A stretch of DNA of 58,591 nt from an uncultured Clostridia bacterium (GCA_947586625.1 CANPXS010000003.1:1-58591), one strand, 5' to 3'; counted from the stretch's first letter, positions 19,550-29,145 are shown. The notes: a model not told the origin generated them from the letters alone. Numbers and translations: made by a program.

Positions 19550-22324
19550 ATGACGAACAATAAATTCACGACTGCTCTCGGACGCGCGCGTGACAGATTC
19601 GTCTCGTATATCGAGGGCGCATACGGGAACGTACATCTCGGCGACGAGCTTATAACGGCGCTCAGCATCGTCGGGCGCGTCATATACACAGTCCTTGCCG
19701 TTATCCTCGACATAATAATAACTGTACTTCTTATCTGCGGCATAACGGGCATAATCGTCGTCACCGCGTTCGCTATCTATGTAAAAAACTACATCGACCC
19801 GGTGTTTGACGACAACCTCATAGTCGTTCAGTCTGACACGACGTCGCAGCTTTACTACATGGACTATGAGGACCGCGAAAACAGGATAGGCGAGCCTGTC
19901 GAGATAGAAGATCAGGTGCTCGTCGGCTCTGAGTACAGCATATGGGCGGACTACAGCCAGTTCCCGCAGGACCTCGTCGACGCCGTTGTCGCGATAGAGG
20001 ACCAGCGCTTCTGGAGCCATCCGGGCGTCGACTGGTTCCGCACGGCGGCAGCCGCGGCGAATCAGGTGCTGCACATCAAGGCGACGTTCGGCGGCTCGAC
20101 GATAACGCAGCAGGTCGTCAAAAACGCGACGGGCGACGACGACTTTACGATACAGCGAAAGGTGCAGGAGGTACTGCGCGCGCTCAATCTCGAAAGCAGG
20201 CACAGCAAATACGAGATCATCACGATGTATCTGAACATGATACCGCTGTCGCAGAACTGCACGGGTGTGCAGAGCGCAGCGCACACGTATTTCAGCAAGG
20301 ATGTCAGCGAGCTGTCGCTCATAGAGTGCGCGGCGCTCGCGGCAATACCGAAGTCGCCGTACAAGTATGACCCGCTCCGCCACCCCGAATATAATGCGGA
20401 ACGTCGGCGCGACGTGCTCGACAAGATGCTCGAGCTCGGCTCCATAACGCGCGCGGAATACGACGAGGCTTACTATGCCGACCTCGATCTCAATATATCG
20501 CGTTCGTCGGGTATGACGAGCGTCACGTCGTGGTATACGGACGCCGTCATCGAGGACGTTATAAACGACTACGTGGAGCAGTACGGCGTGTCGCGCGAGC
20601 TCGCGAGCATACTGATATATACGTCGGGGTGGAACATCTACACCGTCATGGACCCGGCGCTCCAGGAAACGCTCGAGAATATATATCTCGACGACTCGTA
20701 TTTCCCCGAGGATGAGACGGGACTTAAACCGCAGTCGGCGGCGATGATAATCGACCCTAAGACGGGCGACATACTCGCCCTCGTCGGCGGCAGGGGAGAG
20801 AAGACGCAGAGCCGCGGACTGAATCGCGCGACGCAGTCGCTGCGTCCGAGCGGCTCCTCGATAAAGCCGCTGTCCGTGTACGGCCCCGCGATCGACAAAG
20901 GTATCATCAACTGGGCGACGGTGCAGGACGACGTGCCTATCGACTTTACGCTTCGCGACGACGGCACGTACCGCACGTACCCGATAAACTCGACGAATAA
21001 ATACGAGGGGCTCACGACCGTATACGACGCGTTGCGCAAGTCGACGAACACGATATCGATGCGAACGCTCGGTCTTTTGGGCATCGACGAGTCGTTTTCG
21101 TTCCTGCACGATAAAGTGCATATGGAGTCGGTGCTCGACAGCTACGAGACGGCGGCGGGCAATATTCTGACGGACAGGGACAGAGCGCCGCTTGCGCTCG
21201 GTCAGTTCACGCTCGGCATCACGGTGCGCGAGATAACGACGGCGTATCAGATATTCGCAAATAAGGGCGTATACAATTATTCGCGCACGTACCTTAACGT
21301 GACCGACCAGGAGGGCAACGTCATATTGACGACGGAGAAGCCGAGCGAGGTCGTCATAAGCGAGCAGACGGCGTCGATAATGACGAAGCTGATGGAGGCC
21401 GTCATCGACTCAGGTACGGGACGAAAGATAACGATAAAGGATTCGCTCGACGTCGCGGGAAAGACAGGTACGACGAACGCGGACTATGACCGCTGGTTCA
21501 TCGGTTATTCGCCGTATTATCTGTGCGGCGTATGGTTCGGCTACGACCTCAACCAGACGCTTTCGCAGTTCTCGGTAAACCCCGCCATGACGATATGGGA
21601 CAGCGTCATGACGGAGATACACAGCGACTTAATATCGGCGGACGCTGCCGGAATCACACCGCTCAAGGAGTTCGAGGACGCGCCTGGACTTGTAAAGGTC
21701 ACGTACTGCATGGATTCGGGCAAGCTGATGACCGACGCGTGCGAGCACGACCCGCGCGGAAGCCGCGCGCAGACGGGATATTTCACCGCCGATACGGCGC
21801 CGACGGAGCCGTGCGACACGCATGTGCTCGTCAACTACGACAAGACGACGAAAGCGGTCGCAAGTCAGTACTGCAAGGGTGAAAATATAGTGCAGTACGG
21901 GCTCATACGCGTCGAGAACAGGGTGTTCCCGACGAACGTAAAGGTGACGGACGCGCAGTATACGTGGCGCGCGCTGCCGTCGAACGTCAAGCCTGCGGGA
22001 AGCGGAGGCGTGCCGTTCTACAATAACATGCTGCCCGAAGGCATGTACAGCGGCACATCGGGAAAGAGCACGCCGTTCAACAGATTTTGCTTCGAGCATT
22101 ACGATTTTTCACATTCGTCCGGCATAGACACGTCGTATTTCGGCGCGGGCGAGACGCAGCCGCCGGAGACTGCGCCGCCGACGGTACCGCCCGAGACTGC
22201 GCCGCCTACGGTACCGGTCGAGACTTCGCCGCCGACGCAGCCCGATACGTCGCCGCAGGTGGTCGGACCGCCTGTCGGCGAAGACGCGCCGCCTGACGAC
22301 GGCGATGCTGCCGGAGGCGGTTAA
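19550..22324 (+). CDS. Penicillin-binding protein 1A (transglycosylase/transpeptidase)
   Basis: GT51 VVAIEDQRFWSHPGVDWFRT, GGSTITQQVVKN; transpeptidase SLRPSGSSIKPLSVY, VAGKTGTTNADYDRWFIGY. Confidence 0.95.
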   Translation: MTNNKFTTALGRARDRFVSYIEGAYGNVHLGDELITALSIVGRVIYTVLAVILDIIITVLLICGITGIIVVTAFAIYVKNYIDPVFDDNLIVVQSDTTSQLYYMDYEDRENRIGEPVEIEDQVLVGSEYSIWADYSQFPQDLVDAVVAIEDQRFWSHPGVDWFRTAAAAANQVLHIKATFGGSTITQQVVKNATGDDDFTIQRKVQEVLRALNLESRHSKYEIITMYLNMIPLSQNCTGVQSAAHTYFSKDVSELSLIECAALAAIPKSPYKYDPLRHPEYNAERRRDVLDKMLELGSITRAEYDEAYYADLDLNISRSSGMTSVTSWYTDAVIEDVINDYVEQYGVSRELASILIYTSGWNIYTVMDPALQETLENIYLDDSYFPEDETGLKPQSAAMIIDPKTGDILALVGGRGEKTQSRGLNRATQSLRPSGSSIKPLSVYGPAIDKGIINWATVQDDVPIDFTLRDDGTYRTYPINSTNKYEGLTTVYDALRKSTNTISMRTLGLLGIDESFSFLHDKVHMESVLDSYETAAGNILTDRDRAPLALGQFTLGITVREITTAYQIFANKGVYNYSRTYLNVTDQEGNVILTTEKPSEVVISEQTASIMTKLMEAVIDSGTGRKITIKDSLDVAGKTGTTNADYDRWFIGYSPYYLCGVWFGYDLNQTLSQFSVNPAMTIWDSVMTEIHSDLISADAAGITPLKEFEDAPGLVKVTYCMDSGKLMTDACEHDPRGSRAQTGYFTADTAPTEPCDTHVLVNYDKTTKAVASQYCKGENIVQYGLIRVENRVFPTNVKVTDAQYTWRALPSNVKPAGSGGVPFYNNMLPEGMYSGTSGKSTPFNRFCFEHYDFSHSSGIDTSYFGAGETQPPETAPPTVPPETAPPTVPVETSPPTQPDTSPQVVGPPVGEDAPPDDGDAAGGG
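22160..22240 (+). repeat. Three 27-bp in-frame repeats encoding PPETAPPTV-type units at the PBP1A C-terminus
   Basis: PPETAPPTV / PPETAPPTV / PVETSPPTQ. Confidence 0.85.
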
Positions 22325-22376
22325 GTGTGAGTTTTAGAATTATTGTGCAACAGATATGAAAAAAGCGAAAAAACTG

Positions 22377-22405
22377 TTGACACGGCTGTGATTTTGTACT
22401 ATACT
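22377..22405 (+). promoter_or_regulatory. Near-consensus promoter (TTGACA-17-TATACT)
   Basis: ttgaca 22377-22382, tatact 22400-22405, SD ggagggg before ATG 22452. Confidence 0.8.
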
Positions 22406-22451
22406 AAAAATAACGAAATCTTCAATTTTATTTCGGAGGGGTTATAAAACC

Positions 22452-23003
22452 ATGAAAAAGAGAACGATCAAACTGATCCTGTTTGCGCTTGTCGCAGTTA
22501 TGATGATCCCCATGATGGCAGGCTGCGGCGGAGAAAAAATGACCGTTACAGTCGGTGCAAGACTCGGTCAGGACTATATCGACTACATGCTTGACGTTGA
22601 GCATGCCGACGACGAGAGCTATACGATCCCCGCCAACGACCGCGTACTCTTGAACGACGTTGAGATCGAGATAGAGTACAACGAGGGCGAGCAGATCAGC
22701 GCTCTGCGCGCTATTCAGGAGGCGTGTGCTAACCACGGTCTAGACTGCCTTACGAACGAGGAAGAGACCTCGATGGAAACTCTTAAGACGTACAGCGGCT
22801 TCACGAGAAGCGTCAACGGCGAAGTCCTCGTGTTCTTCTGGACCTACACGATCAACGGCGTTGAGCCGACGGGCGGCCGTATGTCCACGAACTACGTCAA
22901 GGACGGCGACAAGGTCGAATTCATTCTGACAGCGGCAAGCTCCGAGGATAATGTCGATATCCAGGGCGAACTTGCAGAAGATCAGGCAACCGAAGAACAG
23001 TAA
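22452..23003 (+). CDS. Lipoprotein with DUF4430-like domain
   Basis: Lipobox MMAGC; LRAIQEACANHGL...YSGFTRSVNGEVLVFFWTYTINGVEPTGGRMSTNYVKDGDKVEFIL. Confidence 0.8.
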   Translation: MKKRTIKLILFALVAVMMIPMMAGCGGEKMTVTVGARLGQDYIDYMLDVEHADDESYTIPANDRVLLNDVEIEIEYNEGEQISALRAIQEACANHGLDCLTNEEETSMETLKTYSGFTRSVNGEVLVFFWTYTINGVEPTGGRMSTNYVKDGDKVEFILTAASSEDNVDIQGELAEDQATEEQ

Positions 23004-23020
23004 TTTAATATTGTACCGGT

Positions 23021-23050
23021 CGGGGACGGCAAAGCCGTCCCCGATTTTTT
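23021..23050 (+). terminator. Rho-independent terminator
   Basis: cggggacggc-aaa-gccgtccccg followed by attttttg. Confidence 0.88.
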
Positions 23051-23051
23051 G

Positions 23052-23081
23052 TTGACAAAATATGCGGCGCCGTGATATACT
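23052..23081 (+). promoter_or_regulatory. Promoter (TTGACA-18-TATACT) immediately upstream of ATG 23088
   Basis: -10 ends 7 nt before ATG; no room for an SD. Confidence 0.75.
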
Positions 23082-23087
23082 CAACTC

Positions 23088-23969
23088 ATGAAATACGCGA
23101 AAATTATACCTATACTGACGGTCGCCGCCGTGTTCGCGGCTGTCGCGATAATAATGTCATCGGTGATGTCGGATCACGGCGAGCGCATGGAGACAGCCGG
23201 GAGCGGCGCGGACGCCGTTCCCGATACAGAGAGCGATGCGATGCCCGATGTGTCGTCGAGCGACGGTGTGATAACGGAGGCGAGCGCGTCGGACACATCA
23301 GGCGCATATGTGACTGCGGCGGAGTCGAGCGATGTGACGACGATACCCGAAACGGAGCCGGCGCCAGTGCAGACGATACCTGTCGGCATATACAAAAAGG
23401 ACGGCAAAACGTGCCGCCTTTTGACGGAGTATAAAAGCATTTGGCCGGAGTCGGACGGAGACAAGCTGTGGAAACTTGACACATGGACGTACAAGGACCG
23501 TGAAAACCTCATATGCGACATTGACTATTTCGCTGTGTTCACGTCGGACGAGGAAAAGATAGATTTCTCATACTGGGACAAGACGTGGGTCGACAGATGG
23601 GAGTCGTGCGGACTTGACGATACGTATAAGATCGGATTCGAGCTTGAAATAGTAAAAAAGTCCGGCGGACCGTCGGAGAGGATTACGGTGCTGTCGCCGT
23701 CCGACACGTTCAAAGCGGAGAAGTATTTTGAGCTTTACCTATACGACTGCGTCGCACACGCGCACGATTCTTGGTACAGTCATATCACGGAAAAGACCAA
23801 CTACGACGACACGAAGAACGTGATGATAAAGATAACGCTGCGCGACGGATGCTACGACGTGGAGAGCATAATTTTGACAGCATTTGTGTACAGCGGCGCG
23901 GACGAGTTCGACGCTGACGGTTTTTACGTCGGCGCGAACAAATACACCATAACGGTTTCGAGAGAATAA
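23088..23969 (+). CDS. Membrane-anchored/exported protein of unknown function with Ser/Thr/Asp-rich linker
   Basis: N-terminal hydrophobic segment, low-complexity linker, globular C-terminus. Confidence 0.7.
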   Translation: MKYAKIIPILTVAAVFAAVAIIMSSVMSDHGERMETAGSGADAVPDTESDAMPDVSSSDGVITEASASDTSGAYVTAAESSDVTTIPETEPAPVQTIPVGIYKKDGKTCRLLTEYKSIWPESDGDKLWKLDTWTYKDRENLICDIDYFAVFTSDEEKIDFSYWDKTWVDRWESCGLDDTYKIGFELEIVKKSGGPSERITVLSPSDTFKAEKYFELYLYDCVAHAHDSWYSHITEKTNYDDTKNVMIKITLRDGCYDVESIILTAFVYSGADEFDADGFYVGANKYTITVSRE

Positions 23970-24073
23970 GATATTGTACTTGCAAATGCGCTGATAATGT
24001 GGTAGAATATGAGCGGACGCGTGAGTCTTTGATTTGGACAAAGAGAAAGGCGGCGCAAAACGCCGATTCTGAT

Positions 24074-24562
24074 ATGGCTAAAACGACTAAAACGAACGCG
24101 CAGCGGATGCTGGACTCTGCCGGAATTGCATATGAGACTGTCGAATACGAGGTCGACGAGGACGATCTTTCGGGCGTACATGCCGCCGAGGTGAGCGGCA
24201 TCGACCCCGATATGATGTTCAAGACGCTCGTCGGCAAAAACGAACGCGGCGAGTATCTCGTGTTCTGCATACCCGTGGCGGAGGAGCTCGACCTAAAAAA
24301 GTGCGCGCACGCCGCAGGCTGCAAGAGTGTGGCGCTCATACATGTGAAGGAACTTTTGCCCGTGACGGGATACATACGCGGCGGGTGCTCGCCGGTCGGG
24401 ATGAAGAAAAAATTTCCGACGTACGTCGACGAGACGGCGGAGCTGTTCGATGAAATATACGTCAGCGCAGGTATGCGGGGACATCAAATGAGAGTGCCGA
24501 CGGAGGAGCTTCTGCGGTATCTCGGCGCCGGAGTATCCGATCTTACGGCGCGCCGTGCGTGA
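24074..24562 (+). CDS. ybaK: Cys-tRNA(Pro)/Pro deacylase, YbaK/EbsC family
   Basis: KTNAQRMLDSAGIAYE; FKTLVG; KKCAHAAGCKSV; GYIRGGCSPVGMKKKFPTYVDE. Confidence 0.9.
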   Translation: MAKTTKTNAQRMLDSAGIAYETVEYEVDEDDLSGVHAAEVSGIDPDMMFKTLVGKNERGEYLVFCIPVAEELDLKKCAHAAGCKSVALIHVKELLPVTGYIRGGCSPVGMKKKFPTYVDETAELFDEIYVSAGMRGHQMRVPTEELLRYLGAGVSDLTARRA

Positions 24563-24625
24563 CAAGTTTGTATAAATAAAATCTAAGTACAACAATTATC
24601 TTTAATTCGTGCAAAAGGAGTGGAC

Positions 24626-25780
24626 ATGCTGAATATTGCAGTTATCGGCACGGGCAACATCGCGCCCGCGCACATCGAGGGCTATCTCCGTTTCCCGGAG
24701 CGCTGCCGAATCGTCGCGCTTTGCGACATCTATCCCGAAAAGGCGGAGGCTAAGAAAGCGCATTTCGGACTTGACGGCGCCAAAATATTCGATTCTCACG
24801 AGAAAATGCTCGCGGAGTGTCCCGAGATCGACCTCGTGAGCGTTTGCACACCGCCGTTCACGCATGCGGAGCTTGCGATAAACTGCCTGCGCGCGGGTAA
24901 GAACGTCGTTGTTGAAAAGCCGATGGCGGCATCGCTCGAGGAATGCGACCGTATGCTTGAGGCTGAGCGCGAGAGCGGCAAGATGCTCGCTGTCATCGCG
25001 CAAAACAGATTCACCGACCCGTATTGGCGGCTCAAAAAGGTGCTCGATTCGGGACTTGTCGGACGCGTTCTCCACGCGGAGGTCGACTCGTACTGGTGGC
25101 GCGGACACTGCTACTACGATCTGTGGTGGCGCGGCGCGTGGTCGACGGAGGGCGGCGGATGCACGCTCAACCATGCGGTCCATCACATTGACATGCTCGG
25201 CTGGATGCTCGGTACGCCCGAGAAGGTGACGGCGGTGCTGTCAAATGCGGCGCACGACAACGCAGAAGTCGAGGACATTTCGATCGCGGCGATGCAGTAC
25301 GCGGGCGGGACTGTCGCGCAAGTGACGAGCTCCGTTATACATCACGGGGAGGAGCAGAAGGTCGTGATGCAGTGCGAAAAGGCGAAGGTTTCGGCGCCGT
25401 GGAGCACATATGCATCGACGTCGCGCGAAAACGGTTTCCCGATACGCAACACGGAGCTTGAGGGTGAACTGAACGCGTTCGAAGCGTCGATTCCTAAGCT
25501 GCCGTACACGGGACACACGGCGGAACTCGACGACGTTATGCGCGCGGTCGAGACGGGAGGACGTCCGTTCATCGACGGCGTAAGCGGACGCCGGACGATA
25601 GAGATCATCACGTCCATTTATAAGTCCGGCTTTGAAGCGCGCACAGTGTCGCTGCCGCTTGCGAAGGACGATCCGTTCTACACGACGGACGGCATAATGG
25701 CGAACGTGCGTCATTTCTACGAGAAAACCTCATCGGTAAAGAATTTCACCGACGGCGAGATAACCGTCGGCGGCAGATAA
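24626..25780 (+). CDS. Gfo/Idh/MocA family oxidoreductase
   Basis: LNIAVIGTGNIAPAHIEGYLRFPE; VCTPPFTHAELAINCLRAGKNVVVEKPMA; SD aaggag. Confidence 0.9.
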   Translation: MLNIAVIGTGNIAPAHIEGYLRFPERCRIVALCDIYPEKAEAKKAHFGLDGAKIFDSHEKMLAECPEIDLVSVCTPPFTHAELAINCLRAGKNVVVEKPMAASLEECDRMLEAERESGKMLAVIAQNRFTDPYWRLKKVLDSGLVGRVLHAEVDSYWWRGHCYYDLWWRGAWSTEGGGCTLNHAVHHIDMLGWMLGTPEKVTAVLSNAAHDNAEVEDISIAAMQYAGGTVAQVTSSVIHHGEEQKVVMQCEKAKVSAPWSTYASTSRENGFPIRNTELEGELNAFEASIPKLPYTGHTAELDDVMRAVETGGRPFIDGVSGRRTIEIITSIYKSGFEARTVSLPLAKDDPFYTTDGIMANVRHFYEKTSSVKNFTDGEITVGGR

Positions 25781-25827
25781 TTATAGATAAGCAGAAAAGA
25801 TAATAAATTTGAAAGAGGTATTCGTTT

Positions 25828-26913
25828 ATGGCTGATTTTCAGATGTCGGACGGAATGAATTACGCGCCCGAGGGAAAGCCGTCGCCCGTCGTGGGACCCG
25901 GCGAATTTGAATTTGCCGCGATAGGACTCGATCACGGCCACATCTACGGCATGTGCAACGGACTGATCGAGGCCGGCGCGACGCTCAAGTATGTGTATGA
26001 CCCCGATCCGGTCAAGGTCGCCGACTTCTGCCGCCGCTATCCCGGCGTTAAGGCAGCGGCAAGCGAAGAGGAAATATTCTCCGACGACAAGGTAAAGCTC
26101 GTCGCGGGCGCCGCAGTCACGTCGGAAAGATGTGCGCTCGGACTGCGCGTCATAGACGCAGGGAAAGACTACTTCACCGACAAAGCGCCGTTCACGACTC
26201 TCGCGCAGCTTGCAGTCGCGAAAATGAAGGTCGCGCGGACGGGTCGCAAGTACATGGTATACTACGGCGAGCGTCTTCACAACGAGTCCGCGATATACGC
26301 GGGGCAGCTCATCAAAAAAGGCGCGATCGGACGCGTCGTACAGGTACTCGGACTCGGTCCGCACAGACTGAACGCGCCGTCGCGTCCCGACTGGTTCTTC
26401 AAAAAAGAGAAGTACGGCGGCATACTCTGCGACATCGGCAGCCATCAGGCGGAGCAGTTCCTCGCGTATTCGGGCGAGACGGAGGCGCACGTCGTTCATT
26501 CGCAGATCGGCAATTTCGCGCATCCGGAATATCCCGAGCTTGACGATTTCGGCGACGCCGTGATCGTCGGCGGCAGCGGTGCGACGCAGTATTTCCGCGT
26601 CGACTGGTTCACGCCGGACGGGCTTCGCACATGGGGTGACGGCAGGACGATGATACTCGGCACGGACGGTTACATCGAGCTGCGCAAGTACATAAACGTC
26701 GGCACCGACGACGGGAGCGATCAGGTGTTCCTTGTCGACAAAAAGGGCGAGCACCGCTTCTGCGCACGCGGACAGGTCGGCTTCCCGTTCTTCAGCGATC
26801 TTATCAAAGACTGCATAGACAGGACAGAAAACGCGATGACGCAGGCGCATGCGTTCCTCGCGGCGGAGCTCGCGCTCACCGCGCAGGCGAACGCCGAGGT
26901 CATAGGGAAGTGA
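25828..26913 (+). CDS. Gfo/Idh/MocA family oxidoreductase
   Basis: FAAIGLDHGHIYGMCNGLIEAGA; DAGKDYFTDKAPFTTLAQL; GSHQAEQFLAY. Confidence 0.87.
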   Translation: MADFQMSDGMNYAPEGKPSPVVGPGEFEFAAIGLDHGHIYGMCNGLIEAGATLKYVYDPDPVKVADFCRRYPGVKAAASEEEIFSDDKVKLVAGAAVTSERCALGLRVIDAGKDYFTDKAPFTTLAQLAVAKMKVARTGRKYMVYYGERLHNESAIYAGQLIKKGAIGRVVQVLGLGPHRLNAPSRPDWFFKKEKYGGILCDIGSHQAEQFLAYSGETEAHVVHSQIGNFAHPEYPELDDFGDAVIVGGSGATQYFRVDWFTPDGLRTWGDGRTMILGTDGYIELRKYINVGTDDGSDQVFLVDKKGEHRFCARGQVGFPFFSDLIKDCIDRTENAMTQAHAFLAAELALTAQANAEVIGK

Positions 26914-26927
26914 ATAATATAAAATTA

Positions 26928-26984
26928 TGTGGGGGAAACTTTTGAGAAAGTTTCCCCCACACCCCTTTCAAAATTTTTTATAAG
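26928..26984 (-). repeat. Intergenic hairpin repeat, reverse-orientation copy (may act as terminator)
   Basis: gtgggggaaactttt-gag-aaagtttcccccac then acccctttcaaaattttttataa, the reverse complement of TTATAAAAAATTTTGAAAGGGGTGTGGGGGAAACTTTC... Confidence 0.75.
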
Positions 26985-27040
26985 AGTTTTGTTTGGTATA
27001 ATCGTATATATGTACGGTGATTTTTTATATGTACGTTCGC

Positions 27041-27610
27041 TTATATCTTCACTAACTTTGCCAGCCGCATTGATACGGCGTATGCGATGATGACGGAGAC
27101 GACGTCCTTGATGAGAAATGGAACGGACACGACGAGCGCGGCGGCAAAAAAGCCGGTCTTTGTCAGAAGTGCAAACTGCAATGTGCCTAAAATGTGGAGC
27201 AAAATCAGTCCGACAAGTCCGAGCACAAGGCGCATGACGGCGCGCAGCTTCGTTTCGTCGGGCTTATATTTCAAGAGACCGCAGCATATGACCATCGGCA
27301 CAAAGCCGAAGATGAAGCCGCCCGTCCTGCCGACGAGCACGCCGACGCCTGCGCCGAAGCTCGAAAACACGGGCACGCCGACGGCGCCAATCACTATATA
27401 TGCGAGCGCGGCGGACGCGGAGCGCCACGAGCCGAGCATATAGCCGCACAGCGCGACGGCGGCGGTCTGGAGCGTTATCGGCACGCCGGACGGCAGAGGT
27501 ATCGCCACCTGCGAGCATACGGCGAGAATGGCGGTGAACAGCCCCACCATTGCGACGCTGCGCACGCGAGCGTGACTTTTTGACATCGCAGTATTATCTT
27601 TTATCGGCAT
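27041..27610 (-). CDS. bioY: BioY family biotin transporter S component
   Basis: FTAILAVCSQVAIPLPSGVPITLQTAAVALCGYMLG; VGRTGGFIFGFVP. Confidence 0.92.
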   Translation of the reverse strand: MPIKDNTAMSKSHARVRSVAMVGLFTAILAVCSQVAIPLPSGVPITLQTAAVALCGYMLGSWRSASAALAYIVIGAVGVPVFSSFGAGVGVLVGRTGGFIFGFVPMVICCGLLKYKPDETKLRAVMRLVLGLVGLILLHILGTLQFALLTKTGFFAAALVVSVPFLIKDVVSVIIAYAVSMRLAKLVKI

Positions 27611-27643
27611 AATGCACCTCGCAAAAATGGTTTATTTTGGGTT

Positions 27644-27672
27644 ATTATATCATTTCACGCATGCGCGGTCAA
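27644..27672 (-). promoter_or_regulatory. bioY promoter (TTGACC-17-TATAAT on minus strand)
   Basis: Reverse complement TTGACCGCGCATGCGTGAAATGATATAAT. Confidence 0.75.
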
Positions 27673-27757
27673 TATAATAACTGACGAAATACGATGTTTG
27701 ATGCTTAATTTGCTGCATTTTGCATAAAAAAAGTAAAAGATGTCGAGGCGACGTTTT

Positions 27758-28276
27758 TCACTGCGGAGTCGGTGTGGGGGCGGACGATCTGTCGTAGATC
27801 ATTCGCAGTTCCGTATTCGGTGTGCCAAGCATGATTTCCGCCTCTGTCCCGTCAAAGTGAAAACCGTACCGCTTATAGAAACTGATCGCACGCTCGTTTC
27901 CTTTCAACACCCACACTGCAACTTTATTATAATCCGAAAGCTCGTTGAGTGCAGCGTTCATCAGTTCATATCCGATCTTTTGACCGTGATACTCCGAAAG
28001 GACGTAAAGTGCAAAGACTTCTCCGTGTGCGGGGAGCGTTTCGTCGCGATACGGACCGTATCCGACAAAACCGATGACTGTTTCTCTGTCTTTTGCCACA
28101 AGAATGTTGTCCTGCCATTTGTGCGCGATCGCGGTACATTTTTCGAGCGTATGACGCTCGAGATAATTCGCGTCGATCAGGCCCGTATATGTTTCGTGCC
28201 AGGATTTGTAATGGACGTATCCCTTGCCGTTTATTTCGTCTTCGCTCTCCATAGGTTTGATGATATAATTGTCCAT
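27758..28276 (-). CDS. GNAT family N-acetyltransferase
   Basis: LYVLSEYHGQKIGYELMNAALNEL; VWVLKGNERAISFYKRYGFHFDG. Confidence 0.9.
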   Translation of the reverse strand: MDNYIIKPMESEDEINGKGYVHYKSWHETYTGLIDANYLERHTLEKCTAIAHKWQDNILVAKDRETVIGFVGYGPYRDETLPAHGEVFALYVLSEYHGQKIGYELMNAALNELSDYNKVAVWVLKGNERAISFYKRYGFHFDGTEAEIMLGTPNTELRMIYDRSSAPTPTPQ

Positions 28277-28361
28277 CTTCGCTTTCTACTTAATATTTCG
28301 ATTTTTCTTTCAAACTTGTCGAACAGATAAAGACGCGTAGCATCGAATCAAGGAAACTTGT

Positions 28362-29000
28362 TTATTCCTCTGCGTCAAGAACAACAATGAAACCATGTTC
28401 ATTTGATGGCAAAATATTGTATTTGATTCCATCCGTCAGTTTTTTGATTTCAAAAGCAGAATACGGATGAAACACCATCCCGTCCCATTTACCGCGATTG
28501 AAGAAATAGTCTCCGTCTTTATTTATTTCATGCGGTTCTGATTCGTATTCGCTGTCTGTTGCATCCAAAGTCAACAGTACGCAGCCGCCCGGTCTAACGA
28601 TACGCAATAGTTCCCTAACAGCATAGACGCCTTGCTTGATCGGCATATGGTCAATTACATCTCTTGCAACAACAGCATCAAAGCATTTTGACGGATATCC
28701 CGTTGACAGAATGTTTGCCTGCTTGAAATCCTTTGCCGGATATCCGTTCTCTGTGATTAGTTTTTTAGTCAGCAGGACGGCATCTTCCGCGATATCAAAG
28801 CCGCAGACAGCAAAACCGAATCGTGCGAGCTTAAGCGAATAGATCCCGCATCCGCATCCGGCATCACAGATATATTTTGCTTTTTTCTTTCGTAGGAAAG
28901 CAATGACAGCGTCCTCGGTCGAATCAAGACTTGCGGCATATGATGTTATACGTTCAGGAGCAATCGTTCCCCACGTTCGATTCCAAAATGTTTCACCCAT
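28362..29000 (-). CDS. Class I SAM-dependent methyltransferase
   Basis: ICDAGCGCGIYSLKLARFGFAVCGFDIAEDAV; FDAVVARDVIDHMP; GGCVLLTLD. Confidence 0.87.
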   Translation of the reverse strand: MGETFWNRTWGTIAPERITSYAASLDSTEDAVIAFLRKKKAKYICDAGCGCGIYSLKLARFGFAVCGFDIAEDAVLLTKKLITENGYPAKDFKQANILSTGYPSKCFDAVVARDVIDHMPIKQGVYAVRELLRIVRPGGCVLLTLDATDSEYESEPHEINKDGDYFFNRGKWDGMVFHPYSAFEIKKLTDGIKYNILPSNEHGFIVVLDAEE

Positions 29001-29115
29001 ACCTGTATATCCGTAAATCTTTTATTTCGAACAATAGTTCGTCAAACATGAAACATTATATCACGACAATGTAAAAAAATCAACCGTGTGTGCGGGAATT
29101 TTTTACATAATAGGG

Positions 29116-29145
29116 GTTGACAAACGAACGGAGCGGTGATATAAT
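29116..29145 (+). promoter_or_regulatory. cysK promoter (TTGACA-18-TATAAT)
   Basis: ttgaca 29116-29121, tataat 29140-29145. Confidence 0.8.

Noticed and set aside
19475-21121. 548-aa minus-strand ORF antisense to PBP1A
   Set aside because: Low-complexity Arg/Val-rich translation with no domain; sense strand clearly encodes PBP1A. Long antisense ORFs are produced here by the biased codon usage.
22160-22240. 27-bp repeats considered as a possible CRISPR-like array
   Set aside because: They are contiguous in-frame coding repeats (Pro/Thr-rich tail of PBP1A), with no spacers.
25717-26850. 377-aa minus-strand ORF opposite the second Gfo/Idh/MocA gene
   Set aside because: No family resemblance; sense ORF has clear dehydrogenase motifs.
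27641-27700. Possible inverted-repeat operator around acgcatgcgcgg upstream of bioY
   Set aside because: The only palindrome (gcatgc/gcgcatgcgt) is short and lies in the promoter spacer; not enough to call a BirA or other operator.
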